Source: Flavobacterium panacagri
GTDB taxonomy: Bacteria > Bacteroidota > Bacteroidia > Flavobacteriales > Flavobacteriaceae
Assembly (NCBI RefSeq): GCF_030378165.1
Contig: NZ_CP119766.1
Span: forward strand, 2,542,001-2,606,000
Direction of reading: 5' to 3'
Length of the DNA stretch: 64,000 nucleotides
Positions 25,307 through 33,378 of the stretch are shown here, piece after piece. A program made the position numbers and the translations under genes. How positions within the stretch are numbered: position 1 is the stretch's first letter; each line of letters opens with the position of its first letter. Under the pieces are notes generated by a model, which was not told where the DNA came from, searched no databases, and saw only the letters and a program-made list of their open reading frames with translations.

Positions 25307-25804
25307 TTATAGCGCAGCTAAAGCAGCTTCGTAATTTGGTTCGTTTGCAATTTCGGCAACTTGTTCCGTGTGAACAACTTTTCCGTCAGCATCAACAACA
25401 ATGATTGCTCTTGAGTGTAAACCTGCAAGAGGCCCATCAACGATTTCTAGACCGTTTGCTTTACCAAAAGCACCAGTTTGAAAATCTGATAAGTTTACTA
25501 CATTTTCTAAACCTTCGGCACCACAAAAACGTTTTTGAGCAAAAGGCAAATCTCTTGAAATACATAAAACAGTAGTATTTTCTAATCCGCTTGCACTTGC
25601 GTTGAAAGTTCTAACAGATGTTGCGCAAGTTCCTGTATCAACACTTGGAAAGATATTTAAAACTAATTTTTTACCTGCGAAAGTACTTAAAGAAGCAACT
25701 GATAAATCGTTTTGAACTAATTTGAAGTCAGCTAATTGTGATCCAACTGCTGGCAATTCGCCTGATGTATGAACTGGATTTCCTCCTAATGTGATAGATG
25801 CCAT
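25307..25804 (-). CDS. tpx: thiol peroxidase Tpx
   Basis: The protein has 165 residues, the normal length. It contains the Tpx signature around the peroxidatic Cys, [16 protein letters not shown] (Cys at about 60), and the resolving Cys in [10 protein letters not shown] (about 93). It reduces hydrogen peroxide and organic peroxides with thioredoxin. A thioredoxin and a 2-Cys peroxiredoxin are encoded a short distance upstream on the same strand, forming a local thiol-peroxide defence group. Confidence 0.95.
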   Translation of the reverse strand: MASITLGGNPVHTSGELPAVGSQLADFKLVQNDLSVASLSTFAGKKLVLNIFPSVDTGTCATSVRTFNASASGLENTTVLCISRDLPFAQKRFCGAEGLENVVNLSDFQTGAFGKANGLEIVDGPLAGLHSRAIIVVDADGKVVHTEQVAEIANEPNYEAALAAL

Positions 25805-26249
25805 GATTTTTGTTTAAAATTAATGAGGTTCAAAAGTAAGGATTAAAATTTGAATCTAAAAGTATTTGTTATGGGTTTAAGGAGAGATTAAGGATGGTTT
25901 TCGGGTAGCCATGAATTCACGAATTTATATGATAATTTTAGATTTTAGAATGTAGATTTTAGATTTAGTTTGCCAATAGCTATGAAACGTCAATTGAAAC
26001 CGTTGACTCGCGAGAGGGATAGAAGCAATCCGCCGCGGCGGAGCGGATAGCCCGACAGTATTTGGGAAAGTGGGCGAATAAAGGCAAAGTATGTTTGCCC
26101 ACTTTTTCAAATACTGTCTCGCCCTTATTAATTTAGATTTTAGAGTGGAGATTTTAGATTGAAAGCATAGTTTCTAAGGCTGAAACGATTTTGTGGAAAA
26201 CTGAAAACTACGACTGCCACTGAATACTAAAAACTGACCACTGTAAACT
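25805..26249. other. gene-free region with inverted repeat and low-complexity words
   Basis: The stretch contains GATTTTAGA-type word repeats (25934-25970 and 26130-26160), an inverted repeat (26053-26118, listed separately) and an ACTG-rich low-complexity tail (26200-26250). No coding sequence is credible. The Tpx promoter should lie near its right-hand start, but I see no clean TAnnTTTG box. Confidence 0.4.
26008..26118. repeat. Flavo-1-like block followed by a 22-bp inverted repeat
   Basis: The block at 26008-26057 (GAGGGATAGAAGC, then a CCGCCGCGGCGG centre, then GCGGATAGCCC) is GC-rich, can fold on itself, and resembles from memory the Flavo-1 structured RNA motif of Bacteroidota. Directly after it, GACAGTATTTGGGAAAGTGGGC (26054-26075) is matched by its reverse complement at 26097-26118 with two differences that would be G-U pairs in RNA. 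The stem encloses a 21-base loop. The whole unit could be a structured RNA, a long terminator or a REP-like element. Confidence 0.4.
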
Positions 26250-26282
26250 AAAAAAAAGCGTCTCTAAAATAGAAACGCTTTC
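26250..26282 (-). terminator. intrinsic terminator of the thioredoxin operon
   Basis: On the minus strand AAAGCGTTTCTA pairs with TAGAGACGCTTT around three bases and is followed by an unbroken run of T. It lies about 40 bp after the stop of the 85-residue protein, so it ends the transcript of thioredoxin and that small gene. Confidence 0.8.
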
Positions 26283-26323
26283 TCAGCCTTGTTTTTTGTT
26301 TTTATTCTTGGAAGGAGGTCGAC

Positions 26324-26581
26324 TTATTTATCGATTGAACCTAAAACACGTTTCATGAATGTGTTTAAAGCTTCTTTTTTGTCAGTTCCCTGCGCAACTA
26401 GTTTTTGCACTTCAAGGGCGCCGTACATATTTGAAATCAATTCGCCAATTACGTCTAATTCTTCGTCTTTAAGAGAAGGAATTTCGGTCATCGCTTCCAG
26501 AACTTCGATTGTTTCTATGATATAATCCTGATCGTTTTCTTCGATGAATTGTGTTAAATGCTTTATTACTGGTAATTTCAT
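26324..26581 (-). CDS. small conserved acidic protein (DUF6952-like)
   Basis: The protein has 85 residues, is acidic and mostly helical, with no Cys, signal or membrane segment. Its sequence (LPVIKHLTQFIEENDQDYI, then ISNMYGALEVQKLVAQG) looks like a small protein family conserved in flavobacteria beside thioredoxin and peroxiredoxin genes; I believe it is DUF6952 but could not check. It starts 17 bp after the thioredoxin stop. A function in peroxide or thiol stress is suggested only by the neighbours. Confidence 0.7.
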   Translation of the reverse strand: MKLPVIKHLTQFIEENDQDYIIETIEVLEAMTEIPSLKDEELDVIGELISNMYGALEVQKLVAQGTDKKEALNTFMKRVLGSIDK

Positions 26582-26598
26582 GTTGTGGAGTTTATGAA

Positions 26599-26907
26599 TT
26601 AAGCAATTGCGTTTACAAGATCGATTAAAACTTCTTGTTTGTTAGTTTGCGTTTCGCCAACTAATTGTCCGTTTACGAAAGTTGCGAATGTTGGCAGGTT
26701 GCTCACATTAGCTAATTTTCTTGATTCAGGAGAATTTTCTGCATCAACCAAAACAAAAGTGATAGCTTCATTTTCTGTTGCTAATTTTTTGAATTTTGGT
26801 TTCATAATACGGCAATTTCCACACCATGAAGCTGAATATTGTACTACTACTTTTTCGTTTTTAGCAACTAAATCTGCTAACGTATCTTCGTTTAAGTCGA
26901 TTAACAT
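26599..26907 (-). CDS. thioredoxin-family protein with WCGNC active site
   Basis: The protein has 102 residues, the length of a single thioredoxin domain, and has no signal peptide. The active site is ASWCGNCRIMKPKF (Cys at about 29 and 32), so the dipeptide between the cysteines is Gly-Asn rather than the usual Gly-Pro. The cis-Pro region is NLPTFATFVNG. It probably reduces the peroxiredoxin encoded just upstream, or Tpx downstream. The CGNC variant should shift its redox potential relative to standard thioredoxin, which is inference. Confidence 0.9.
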   Translation of the reverse strand: MLIDLNEDTLADLVAKNEKVVVQYSASWCGNCRIMKPKFKKLATENEAITFVLVDAENSPESRKLANVSNLPTFATFVNGQLVGETQTNKQEVLIDLVNAIA

Positions 26908-26925
26908 AAGTTTATTTTTTAGACA

Positions 26926-27133
26926 CTAAGTTGCTAAGGTTCTAAGATGCTAAGTTTGCTCTCGAACCAGATAACTTTGTGTGGATTTATTTGATAGATT
27001 TTTTAAGTCTTAGAGATTCTAAGATCTAAGTTTAATCTTAGAATCTCTCGACTTTATTGTAGAATGTGTCTAAGATTTAAAAGTTAAGTTAAAAAACTTA
27101 GCATCTTAGAACCTTAGTATCTTAGCAGCTTAG
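26926..27133. repeat. nested inverted repeat built from CTAAGNTN octamers
   Basis: Four consecutive 8-bp words of form CTAAGNTN occupy 26926-26957. Five inverted copies occupy 27094-27133, overlapping the stop codon of the peroxiredoxin gene. Inside, AGAGATTCTAAGAT at 27012-27025 pairs perfectly with 27035-27048. The whole gap between the two genes can therefore fold as one long hairpin with a smaller hairpin within. Possible roles are 3'-end formation or differential expression of the two genes. Confidence 0.7.
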
Positions 27134-27768
27134 TTAGCGCTTAAGTATTCAGCAGTACTGATTCTGTCAGCAGACATAGCTTCTTTACCAGCTTCCCAGT
27201 TTGCCGGACAAACTTCACCTTTAGTTTGGATGTGAGTGTAAGCGTCAACCATTCTTAGGTATTCGTTTACGTTACGTCCTAATGGCATATCGTTTACACT
27301 TTCGTGGAAGATTTTTCCAGTTTCGTCGATTAAGTAAGTGGCTCTGTAAGTTACATTTGAACCTTCGATGATAACTGAGTCAGTATCTTCGCTGTAGCTT
27401 GTAGATTCGATATCAAGAATACCTAAAATGTTAGCTAAGTTACGGTTTGTATCCGCTAAGATTGGGTAAGTAACACCTTCGATTCCACCATTGTTTTTTG
27501 GAGTATTTAACCAAGCAAAGTGAACTTCGTTTGTATCACAAGAAGCACCAATTACGATAGTATTTCTTTTCTCAAATTCTGGTAATGCAGCTTGAAAGGC
27601 GTGTAATTCTGTTGGACATACAAAAGTAAAATCTTTTGGGTACCAAAATAAAAGTACTTTTTTATTGTTGTTTACTGCTTCTTCAAAAATGTTGATTTTT
27701 AAATTGTCACCCATTTCTGAGATAGCATCTACTGCAATACTTGGGAATTTTTTTCCTACTAAAGACAT
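27130..27768 (-). CDS. 2-Cys peroxiredoxin (AhpC/Prx family)
   Basis: The protein has 212 residues. The peroxidatic Cys lies in KDFTFVCPTELHAF (about 50) and the resolving Cys in KGEVCPANWEAG (about 170), so this is a typical 2-Cys enzyme with the C-terminal YL tail region (AEYLSAN). It reduces hydrogen peroxide in the cytoplasm using thioredoxin. The thioredoxin gene follows on the same strand after a repeat-rich gap. No ahpF is visible. An acidic insert (STSYSEDTDSVIIEG, about 122-136) before the last strands is a local feature. Confidence 0.9.
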   Translation of the reverse strand: MSLVGKKFPSIAVDAISEMGDNLKINIFEEAVNNNKKVLLFWYPKDFTFVCPTELHAFQAALPEFEKRNTIVIGASCDTNEVHFAWLNTPKNNGGIEGVTYPILADTNRNLANILGILDIESTSYSEDTDSVIIEGSNVTYRATYLIDETGKIFHESVNDMPLGRNVNEYLRMVDAYTHIQTKGEVCPANWEAGKEAMSADRISTAEYLSAN

Positions 27769-27893
27769 AATTTTCGTTTTACGTTAAATATTTATTTCTG
27801 GTGCAAAAGTAGGGCATAAGTGCAGTTTTCTACAATAAGATGTGATTATAAAAATTTATAAGTTGATAAATTTTGACTATTTAAAGTTTTAAC

Positions 27894-29507
27894 TTATTGA
27901 ATGTCAATATTTATGGGTAAGATCCCATTCAAACTATTTTTTTCTAAAAATTGAATTCCTGCTGTTTTTTGAAATTCTTCAAAATCTTGATAAGCCTGAA
28001 TTAATCCTGAAGCCTTTTTTAGATTAGGAATTAATGGTAAAGAATATGGATTTCCGAAAACGTAAACGATACATTTTTTGGTTTGAAGTAAATCAGAAAG
28101 CAATTCTAAAACTTCATTGTCAATTTCAAAATTGTTGAGCGGTTTTGCCTTTGGAACAAATAATGAAATTAAAATAGTTTCAAAATTTTCTAATTCTTTT
28201 TTGATAGATGAAATCTCTGAAACTTCTAAATTTTCAAAAGCAAATTCTGGAGAAGGTAATTCTGAATTTAAAGTTTTAAAGAAAGTATTTTCGGTTTTTT
28301 TATATAAGCTGAGCTTGGCTAATTTTTTATTTTTATGAGCTTCAAAAGCCAATTCTGAACTTGAATTATCAATAATCGTAGTAATCGCATTTTGAGCAAT
28401 TTCCAGATTTAATTTTGATGTTTTTTCGAAATCTAATTCGCCTGAAGCTGAAATATTTCCAGAAAGAATTCCTGCTTTTTCTTTGGCTTTCATAATTCGG
28501 TTATAACTTTCGAAAATTCGGTCTGGAGAAGCATTTTTATAGATAGCTTCAATTCCTTCCGGAACATTTTCGGCAAAACACAAAACATCATTTCCGGCAT
28601 TAAAAGCTTCCCATTCTAATTGTCCTTTGGTTTCATACAGTTTCGAAACACTGTGCATATTTAAAGCATCTGAAATTACTAAGCCGTCATAACCTAATTT
28701 ATTACGCAAAAGATCCTGAATAACTGCTTTTGATAAGGTTGCCGAAGTATCTTTTCCGTCATTTAAACTTGGAACAGCCAAATGTCCAATCATAATTGAA
28801 TCAACATTATTTTCGATTCCTTTAATGAATGGATATAATTCGTTTTCCATCAGTTCTTCTAAAGTCTCCTTTAAAACGGGCAACCCTAAATGCGAATCGA
28901 CATTTGTATTTCCATGTCCAGGAAAGTGTTTCAGACAGCCTAGAACACCAACTTCTGACATTCCTTTTAGATATTCAACAGCAAAATCGGCTACTTTTTG
29001 TTTGTTTTCGCCAAAAGAACGATACCCAATAACGGGATTGTTTGGATTATTGTTGATGTCTGCCAAAGGCGATAAGTTGTACTGAATTCCCGCTGCTTTT
29101 AAATCTAAACCAATTTGTTTTCCAACTTCATAAACCAAATTAGCTTTGTTTTCTGGCAAAGCACCAAGAGTGATTGCATAAGGATATTGCGGTGTTTTTT
29201 CGATACGCATTGCTAAACCCCATTCCGCATCAATACTAATTAAAAGTGGAGTAGAAGCAGCTTTTTGATAACGAGCAATTAATGCTTTAATTTTTTCGTA
29301 ACTGTCATCGTTGAAAACGACTTTTTTCTTGCTTTCGTAATTGGTTGCAGCGCTTGCACGACTGTGGAAAAAAGTCAGTCCACCAATATTATATTCTTTG
29401 ATTAAGCGTTCCGTTTCCAGAATATTTTCTTCTGTATCATTGATGAAAACGGCAGGGAAAAAGAATTGTCCTATTTTATGTTTTAATGCTTCGGCAGTGA
29501 TTTCCAT
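27894..29507 (-). CDS. NagZ-type beta-N-acetylhexosaminidase (GH3)
   Basis: The protein has 537 residues and no signal peptide, so it is probably cytoplasmic. The GH3 domain (about 1-340) carries the NagZ motif KHFPGHGNTNVDSH (about 200-213), whose Asp-His pair acts as the acid/base, and the nucleophile Asp in VISDALNMHS (about 276). The last 190 residues form a GH3 C-terminal alpha/beta domain without which many NagZ proteins manage. NagZ removes GlcNAc from GlcNAc-1,6-anhydroMurNAc peptides during wall recycling. The AmpG-like permease, AnmK and MurQ encoded nearby complete that route. A GNAT gene ends 2 bp upstream. Confidence 0.85.
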   Translation of the reverse strand: MEITAEALKHKIGQFFFPAVFINDTEENILETERLIKEYNIGGLTFFHSRASAATNYESKKKVVFNDDSYEKIKALIARYQKAASTPLLISIDAEWGLAMRIEKTPQYPYAITLGALPENKANLVYEVGKQIGLDLKAAGIQYNLSPLADINNNPNNPVIGYRSFGENKQKVADFAVEYLKGMSEVGVLGCLKHFPGHGNTNVDSHLGLPVLKETLEELMENELYPFIKGIENNVDSIMIGHLAVPSLNDGKDTSATLSKAVIQDLLRNKLGYDGLVISDALNMHSVSKLYETKGQLEWEAFNAGNDVLCFAENVPEGIEAIYKNASPDRIFESYNRIMKAKEKAGILSGNISASGELDFEKTSKLNLEIAQNAITTIIDNSSSELAFEAHKNKKLAKLSLYKKTENTFFKTLNSELPSPEFAFENLEVSEISSIKKELENFETILISLFVPKAKPLNNFEIDNEVLELLSDLLQTKKCIVYVFGNPYSLPLIPNLKKASGLIQAYQDFEEFQKTAGIQFLEKNSLNGILPINIDIQ

Positions 29508-29509
29508 TA

Positions 29510-29959
29510 TTATAAAGTCTTTTTCATGCAGACACTATTATCCATTTTTTCGTAGGGTGGATAATTTGGAATGATGGTGTAATTTAATTTTTGATATAAG
29601 TTGATGGCTTCCGGCTGATTTTTGCCAGTTTCCAAAATGGTATAAGTATAACCGGCTTCTTTAGCCCAGATTTCCAATTCGGCTAAAATTTTTGATGCAA
29701 TTCCTTTTTTACGATAATCAGGATGAACAAACATTCTTTTGATTTCGGTTTTGTCGCTTTCTTTTTCGCGAAAAGCGCCACAACCAACTGGAATGTCATT
29801 TTCGTAATAAACGATTGTATGCTTTATTTTATCTGTTTTGTTATACTGATTATAAAAAGCATGATCGTCTCCATCTCTAATTGCTAATTCTTGATCTAAT
29901 AAAGCAACCAGATTTATAAAATCAATATCGTCCGAGTTTGTTCGTTTTATGTTAATCAT
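29510..29959 (-). CDS. GNAT-family N-acetyltransferase
   Basis: The protein has 149 residues with the acetyl-CoA-binding motif of the GNAT fold in PDYRKKGIASKILAELE (about 79-95), the strand GYTYTILETGKNQPEAINLYQKL and a closing KMDNSVCMKK. It should transfer an acetyl group to an amine, but no substrate can be read from the sequence. It lies 2 bp upstream of the NagZ-type gene, so it is co-transcribed; a link with amino-sugar metabolism is possible but unproven. Confidence 0.85.
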   Translation of the reverse strand: MINIKRTNSDDIDFINLVALLDQELAIRDGDDHAFYNQYNKTDKIKHTIVYYENDIPVGCGAFREKESDKTEIKRMFVHPDYRKKGIASKILAELEIWAKEAGYTYTILETGKNQPEAINLYQKLNYTIIPNYPPYEKMDNSVCMKKTL

Positions 29960-30018
29960 GATTTTATAGCTTTTCTGTTTTTGTATTAATTTTTGAACAA
30001 ATAGAAATAGTTTTAGAG

Positions 30019-30095
30019 TAAAGGCATAGCTATGTTTGGAGAAACTAGTTTCTCTTTTTAAATAAAATAATTCTATGTTTCTATGTGTTTAAAAA
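30019..30095. repeat. CTATGTTT word repeat next to a gene 3' end
   Basis: GCTATGTTT at 30029, an AGAAACTAGTTTCT palindrome at 30040-30054 and TCTATGTTTCTATGTGTTT at 30072-30091 share their words with the inverted repeats at 34691-34880 and 36144-36282. It abuts the stop of the TPR-like gene. This copy lacks the full left arm. Confidence 0.55.
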
Positions 30096-30437
30096 CTATT
30101 TCAATTTTGCCTTTTTTTGTTTGGCTAATTGTTTTTGAGTTTCAATGGCTTTTTCCAATCGGTTTTTGAATCGGAAAAGCTTTGGAAGTCCTTCCAATCG
30201 GTCTTCGATTGTGATTTCTTCGTAAACCAAAATGGCTTTTTCTAAAATCCTAATTTCGTTGTCGAGATCATTTTGATTTTTGTAAATCGTTGCCAGTCGA
30301 TCGTACGGATGATTTCCTTTAAAGCTTTCTGCGACATTTTCTTCATACAATTCAATTGCTTTTTCAAGATTTCCATTTTTCTCGAACTCAGTTCCTTTCA
30401 GATTTCGTTCGGCCTGCAAATTTTCATTGATTTCCAT
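30096..30437 (-). CDS. small TPR-like helical protein
   Basis: The protein has 113 residues and is entirely helical. It has a TPR-like pair, KGTEFEKNGNLEKAIELYEEN (written here as positions 14-34) followed by YDRLATIYKNQNDLDNEIRILEKA in the same register, and a Lys-rich C-terminus (LAKQKKAKLK). TPR proteins act as scaffolds. It lies 30 bp after the AmpG-like permease gene. No specific function is apparent. Confidence 0.7.
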   Translation of the reverse strand: MEINENLQAERNLKGTEFEKNGNLEKAIELYEENVAESFKGNHPYDRLATIYKNQNDLDNEIRILEKAILVYEEITIEDRLEGLPKLFRFKNRLEKAIETQKQLAKQKKAKLK

Positions 30438-30467
30438 ATGTAAGAGTTTGATTTGGGGTGAAACTTC

Positions 30468-31730
30468 TTATGATTTTTTCCCAAAATCTTTCGGGAAAAC
30501 TAAAAAACGTGATAAAATAAGACCTGGAATTGTCGCTATTAAAACCCAAATAAAGAAGTTTTGATAGCCTAAAAATTTCTGAATATAACCGCTCAACATT
30601 CCCGGAAGCATCATTCCTAATGCCATAAATCCAGTTGCCAATGCATAATGGGCTGTTTTTGATTCTCCTTCGGCAACATGAATTAAATACATCATAAATG
30701 CTGTAAAACCAAAACCGTAACCAAATTGTTCTAAAATCACAACGGCATAAATGTAATAAATTGATGTCGGGTGAAAAAATGCTAAAAGTATAAAACCAAT
30801 AATAGGTAAATGCATGGCTAAAAACATTGGAAACATCCATTTGGTAAGACCATGTCTGGAAATAGCAATTCCGCCTAAAATCCCGCCTAAGGTTAATGCT
30901 GCAACTCCAAATGTTCCGTAAATAATTCCAACGGCTTCCGTATCTAATCCCATTCCGCCAAGTTCTTTTCCATCCAATAAAAAAGGACTTAACATTTTAA
31001 GCAGTTGTGATTCTCCTAATCTGAAGACCAGAACAAAGGCTAGGATTAATCCGATTTGTTTTTTCTTGAAGAAGCTAATGAATATGGTTCCAAAATTTTG
31101 ATGAGTTGTTTCTTTTTTGCCTTCTACAACATTGATTTCATTTTTTGGTGTAAAAATGAAGTTGTAAGCTGTAATGAAAGTCATCAATAAACCAACGAAA
31201 ATCATAGTGTAAGACCAAGCTTTTGTATTGTCACCATATTTATGTTCCAAATATCCTGCAAAAAGGACTACTAATCCGTTTCCGGCAAGCATTGAAAGTC
31301 TGTAGAAAGTACTTCTAATTCCGATAAAGAAAGATTGCTTGTCTTCTGGTAAAACCAATAAATAGAAACCGTCTGTTGCAATATCATTGGAAGCCGAAGC
31401 AAAAGCGGCAACCCAGAATATGGCCAGCGACATCATGAAAAATCCGTTGGTTGGAATGGCTAATCCGACCAGTAAAAAGGCGATTGAAATTAATAACTGC
31501 ATCGATAAAAACCATTTTCTTTTGGTTCCGATTAATTCAATAAGCGGACTCCAAAGTGGTTTGATTACCCAAGGAAGATATAATAAACTGGTGTAGACTC
31601 CGATATCTTCATTTGAAATTCCCAGATTTTTGTACATAATTACCGAAACTGAAATAATTATGGCATAAGGCAATCCAGATGCAAAGTTCAGAAGTGGAAT
31701 CCAGAACCAAGGTTTATTATCTATTTTCAT
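30468..31730 (-). CDS. AmpG-like MFS permease (muropeptide import)
   Basis: The protein has 420 residues with about 12 hydrophobic helices. The N-terminus (PWFWIPLLNFASGLPYAII, then LYLPWVIKPLWSPLIE and RKWFLSMQ) is typical of the AmpG branch of the major facilitator superfamily, which brings GlcNAc-anhydroMurNAc peptides into the cytoplasm. It lies in a locus with NagZ-, AnmK- and MurQ-type genes, the enzymes that process exactly that cargo. The start overlaps the GHL10 gene by 14 bp. Another sugar-peptide cargo cannot be excluded. Confidence 0.8.
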   Translation of the reverse strand: MKIDNKPWFWIPLLNFASGLPYAIIISVSVIMYKNLGISNEDIGVYTSLLYLPWVIKPLWSPLIELIGTKRKWFLSMQLLISIAFLLVGLAIPTNGFFMMSLAIFWVAAFASASNDIATDGFYLLVLPEDKQSFFIGIRSTFYRLSMLAGNGLVVLFAGYLEHKYGDNTKAWSYTMIFVGLLMTFITAYNFIFTPKNEINVVEGKKETTHQNFGTIFISFFKKKQIGLILAFVLVFRLGESQLLKMLSPFLLDGKELGGMGLDTEAVGIIYGTFGVAALTLGGILGGIAISRHGLTKWMFPMFLAMHLPIIGFILLAFFHPTSIYYIYAVVILEQFGYGFGFTAFMMYLIHVAEGESKTAHYALATGFMALGMMLPGMLSGYIQKFLGYQNFFIWVLIATIPGLILSRFLVFPKDFGKKS

Positions 31731-33285
31731 TTGGTTGTGCAGGTGTATAGTTTTTAAAAGGTTTTTTTAGATCTATGGCAGTTGGCGAGCTTTCGTTCGC
31801 GTAATAATCAATGAAAGTTACAGCACAGGCTTTATAAAGGTTTAGTTTTCCACCAGCAATTGAGAAAATAATTTTTCCGTCAACTTCTTTTACGGTTACT
31901 TTTTCAACAATTTTTGTGGCATCGTTAATGTCGATTTTTGAGATATGATCGCCTCCATAAACCACCATATAACGAACTTTTGTATTCAACGGACTTTTAA
32001 AAGTGAAATTATAACGGATGCTATCTTTGCTGTATTCAATCACTCTTGGCGTATCAATAATTACATGTCTTAAGTTCGGAACTGCTGCAGGAAGTGCCGG
32101 ATATTTATATTGATTTTCTTCTAAATGACGAACCACATCGAAGTTTTTACCCATGAACCACTTTGAGCTGAAATAAGCACTTCCAGACACGTTTTTAAAG
32201 GTTCTCAGAAAATCAACCTGTGTTGGGATTTCAGTCATAAAATTCCAGCTTTTATCTGAGTCGCCTCTAATTTTATAAGAAGCATGACCAATGTAAATAG
32301 CTGTGTTTTTTGCATTTTCTGACCACCATTTTACCAATTTGGAGTAAGACGCTCTTGTATTGTTCATACTCCAATACAATTGAGGCAGAATATAATCAAT
32401 CCATTTTTGATCCATCCATAACATTGGATCTGCATATAAATCATCGTAATTAGAAGTTGACTGTGTTTCAGAACCTCTTGGATCCTGAGACTTATTTCGC
32501 CAAACTCCAAAAGGACTAATTCCAAATTGAACCCAAGGTTTGCTGGCTTTTATGGTTGTTGAAATGGTGTGAACAAAGTTACTCACATTCGCACGACGCC
32601 AATCGGCACGGCTTAAACCGGCACCATATTTTTGATAGGAAGCGTTGTCGTTAAATACTTTTCCAGGAACGGCATATGGATAAAAATAATCATCAAAATG
32701 AATGGCATCAATGTCATATTTGTCCACGACTTCTTTAACTACTTTCGTTAAATGCGCCTGAACTTCTGGTAAAGCTGGATCATAATAATATTTTCCGCCA
32801 TATTCAATCATCCATTCCGGATGTTTAAAAAGATCATGTCCCGGACTTAAAAGATTTTTATTCAAATCGAAAGTCGCACGATAAGGATTTAACCAAGCGT
32901 GAAATTCAAATCCGCGATTGTGCGCCTGCTCAATCATCCAGGCTAATGCATCGTAATACGGATTTGGAGCTAAACCTTCTTTCCCCGTTAAAAAACGAGA
33001 CCAAGGCGCAAATTCAGAAGGATAAATGGCATCGCCGACACTTCGAACCTGAACGATTAAGGCATTGTAATTTAACTTTTTGTATGCTTCTAAAATCTCA
33101 AGATAATCAGCTTTTTCTTTTTCTACATTATCTAGACTTGTTTTGGGCCAGTCAATATTAACAACCGTGGCAATCCAAACACCTCTGAATTCGTTTTTAG
33201 GATGCATTGTATTTTCCTGTGCGGCAATCGTCGAAACGAAAAATAGAAGTAGAAAAGAGAATATTAAATACTGATTTTTATGCAT
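31717..33285 (-). CDS. GHL10-family glycoside hydrolase (YddW-like), exported
   Basis: I use the ATG at 33285 (522 residues); the longer frame begins with TTG. A signal peptide (LIFSFLLLFFVSTIAAQ) ends near residue 25. The GHL10 barrel starts with EFRGVWIATVVNIDWP and continues with ALIVQVRSVGDAIYPS, HAWLNPYRA, HFDDYFYPY and QFGISPFGVW, which hold the conserved acidic residues, to about 360. A C-terminal beta domain follows. Family members are linked to cleavage of peptidoglycan glycan strands in which the peptide is missing. It shares the operon with the AmpG-like permease. Confidence 0.85.
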   Translation of the reverse strand: MHKNQYLIFSFLLLFFVSTIAAQENTMHPKNEFRGVWIATVVNIDWPKTSLDNVEKEKADYLEILEAYKKLNYNALIVQVRSVGDAIYPSEFAPWSRFLTGKEGLAPNPYYDALAWMIEQAHNRGFEFHAWLNPYRATFDLNKNLLSPGHDLFKHPEWMIEYGGKYYYDPALPEVQAHLTKVVKEVVDKYDIDAIHFDDYFYPYAVPGKVFNDNASYQKYGAGLSRADWRRANVSNFVHTISTTIKASKPWVQFGISPFGVWRNKSQDPRGSETQSTSNYDDLYADPMLWMDQKWIDYILPQLYWSMNNTRASYSKLVKWWSENAKNTAIYIGHASYKIRGDSDKSWNFMTEIPTQVDFLRTFKNVSGSAYFSSKWFMGKNFDVVRHLEENQYKYPALPAAVPNLRHVIIDTPRVIEYSKDSIRYNFTFKSPLNTKVRYMVVYGGDHISKIDINDATKIVEKVTVKEVDGKIIFSIAGGKLNLYKACAVTFIDYYANESSPTAIDLKKPFKNYTPAQPNENR

Positions 33286-33378
33286 TTCAATGTTTTTTAA
33301 CAAAAACCAAAAGTAGTTTTTTTAGATGATTAAAGGAAATTTAAATTTCGCAATAATAATACCATTCTTTCTGAAATA

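Noticed and set aside
26926..27133. Possible CRISPR array from the repeated CTAAG words
   Set aside because: The unit is 8 bp without unique spacers, the copies are inverted, and no cas gene is present.
30424..30840. Minus-strand frame of 138 residues inside the AmpG-like gene
   Set aside because: It is an out-of-frame shadow of a 12-helix permease, rich in Cys, Tyr and Trp from shifted codons.
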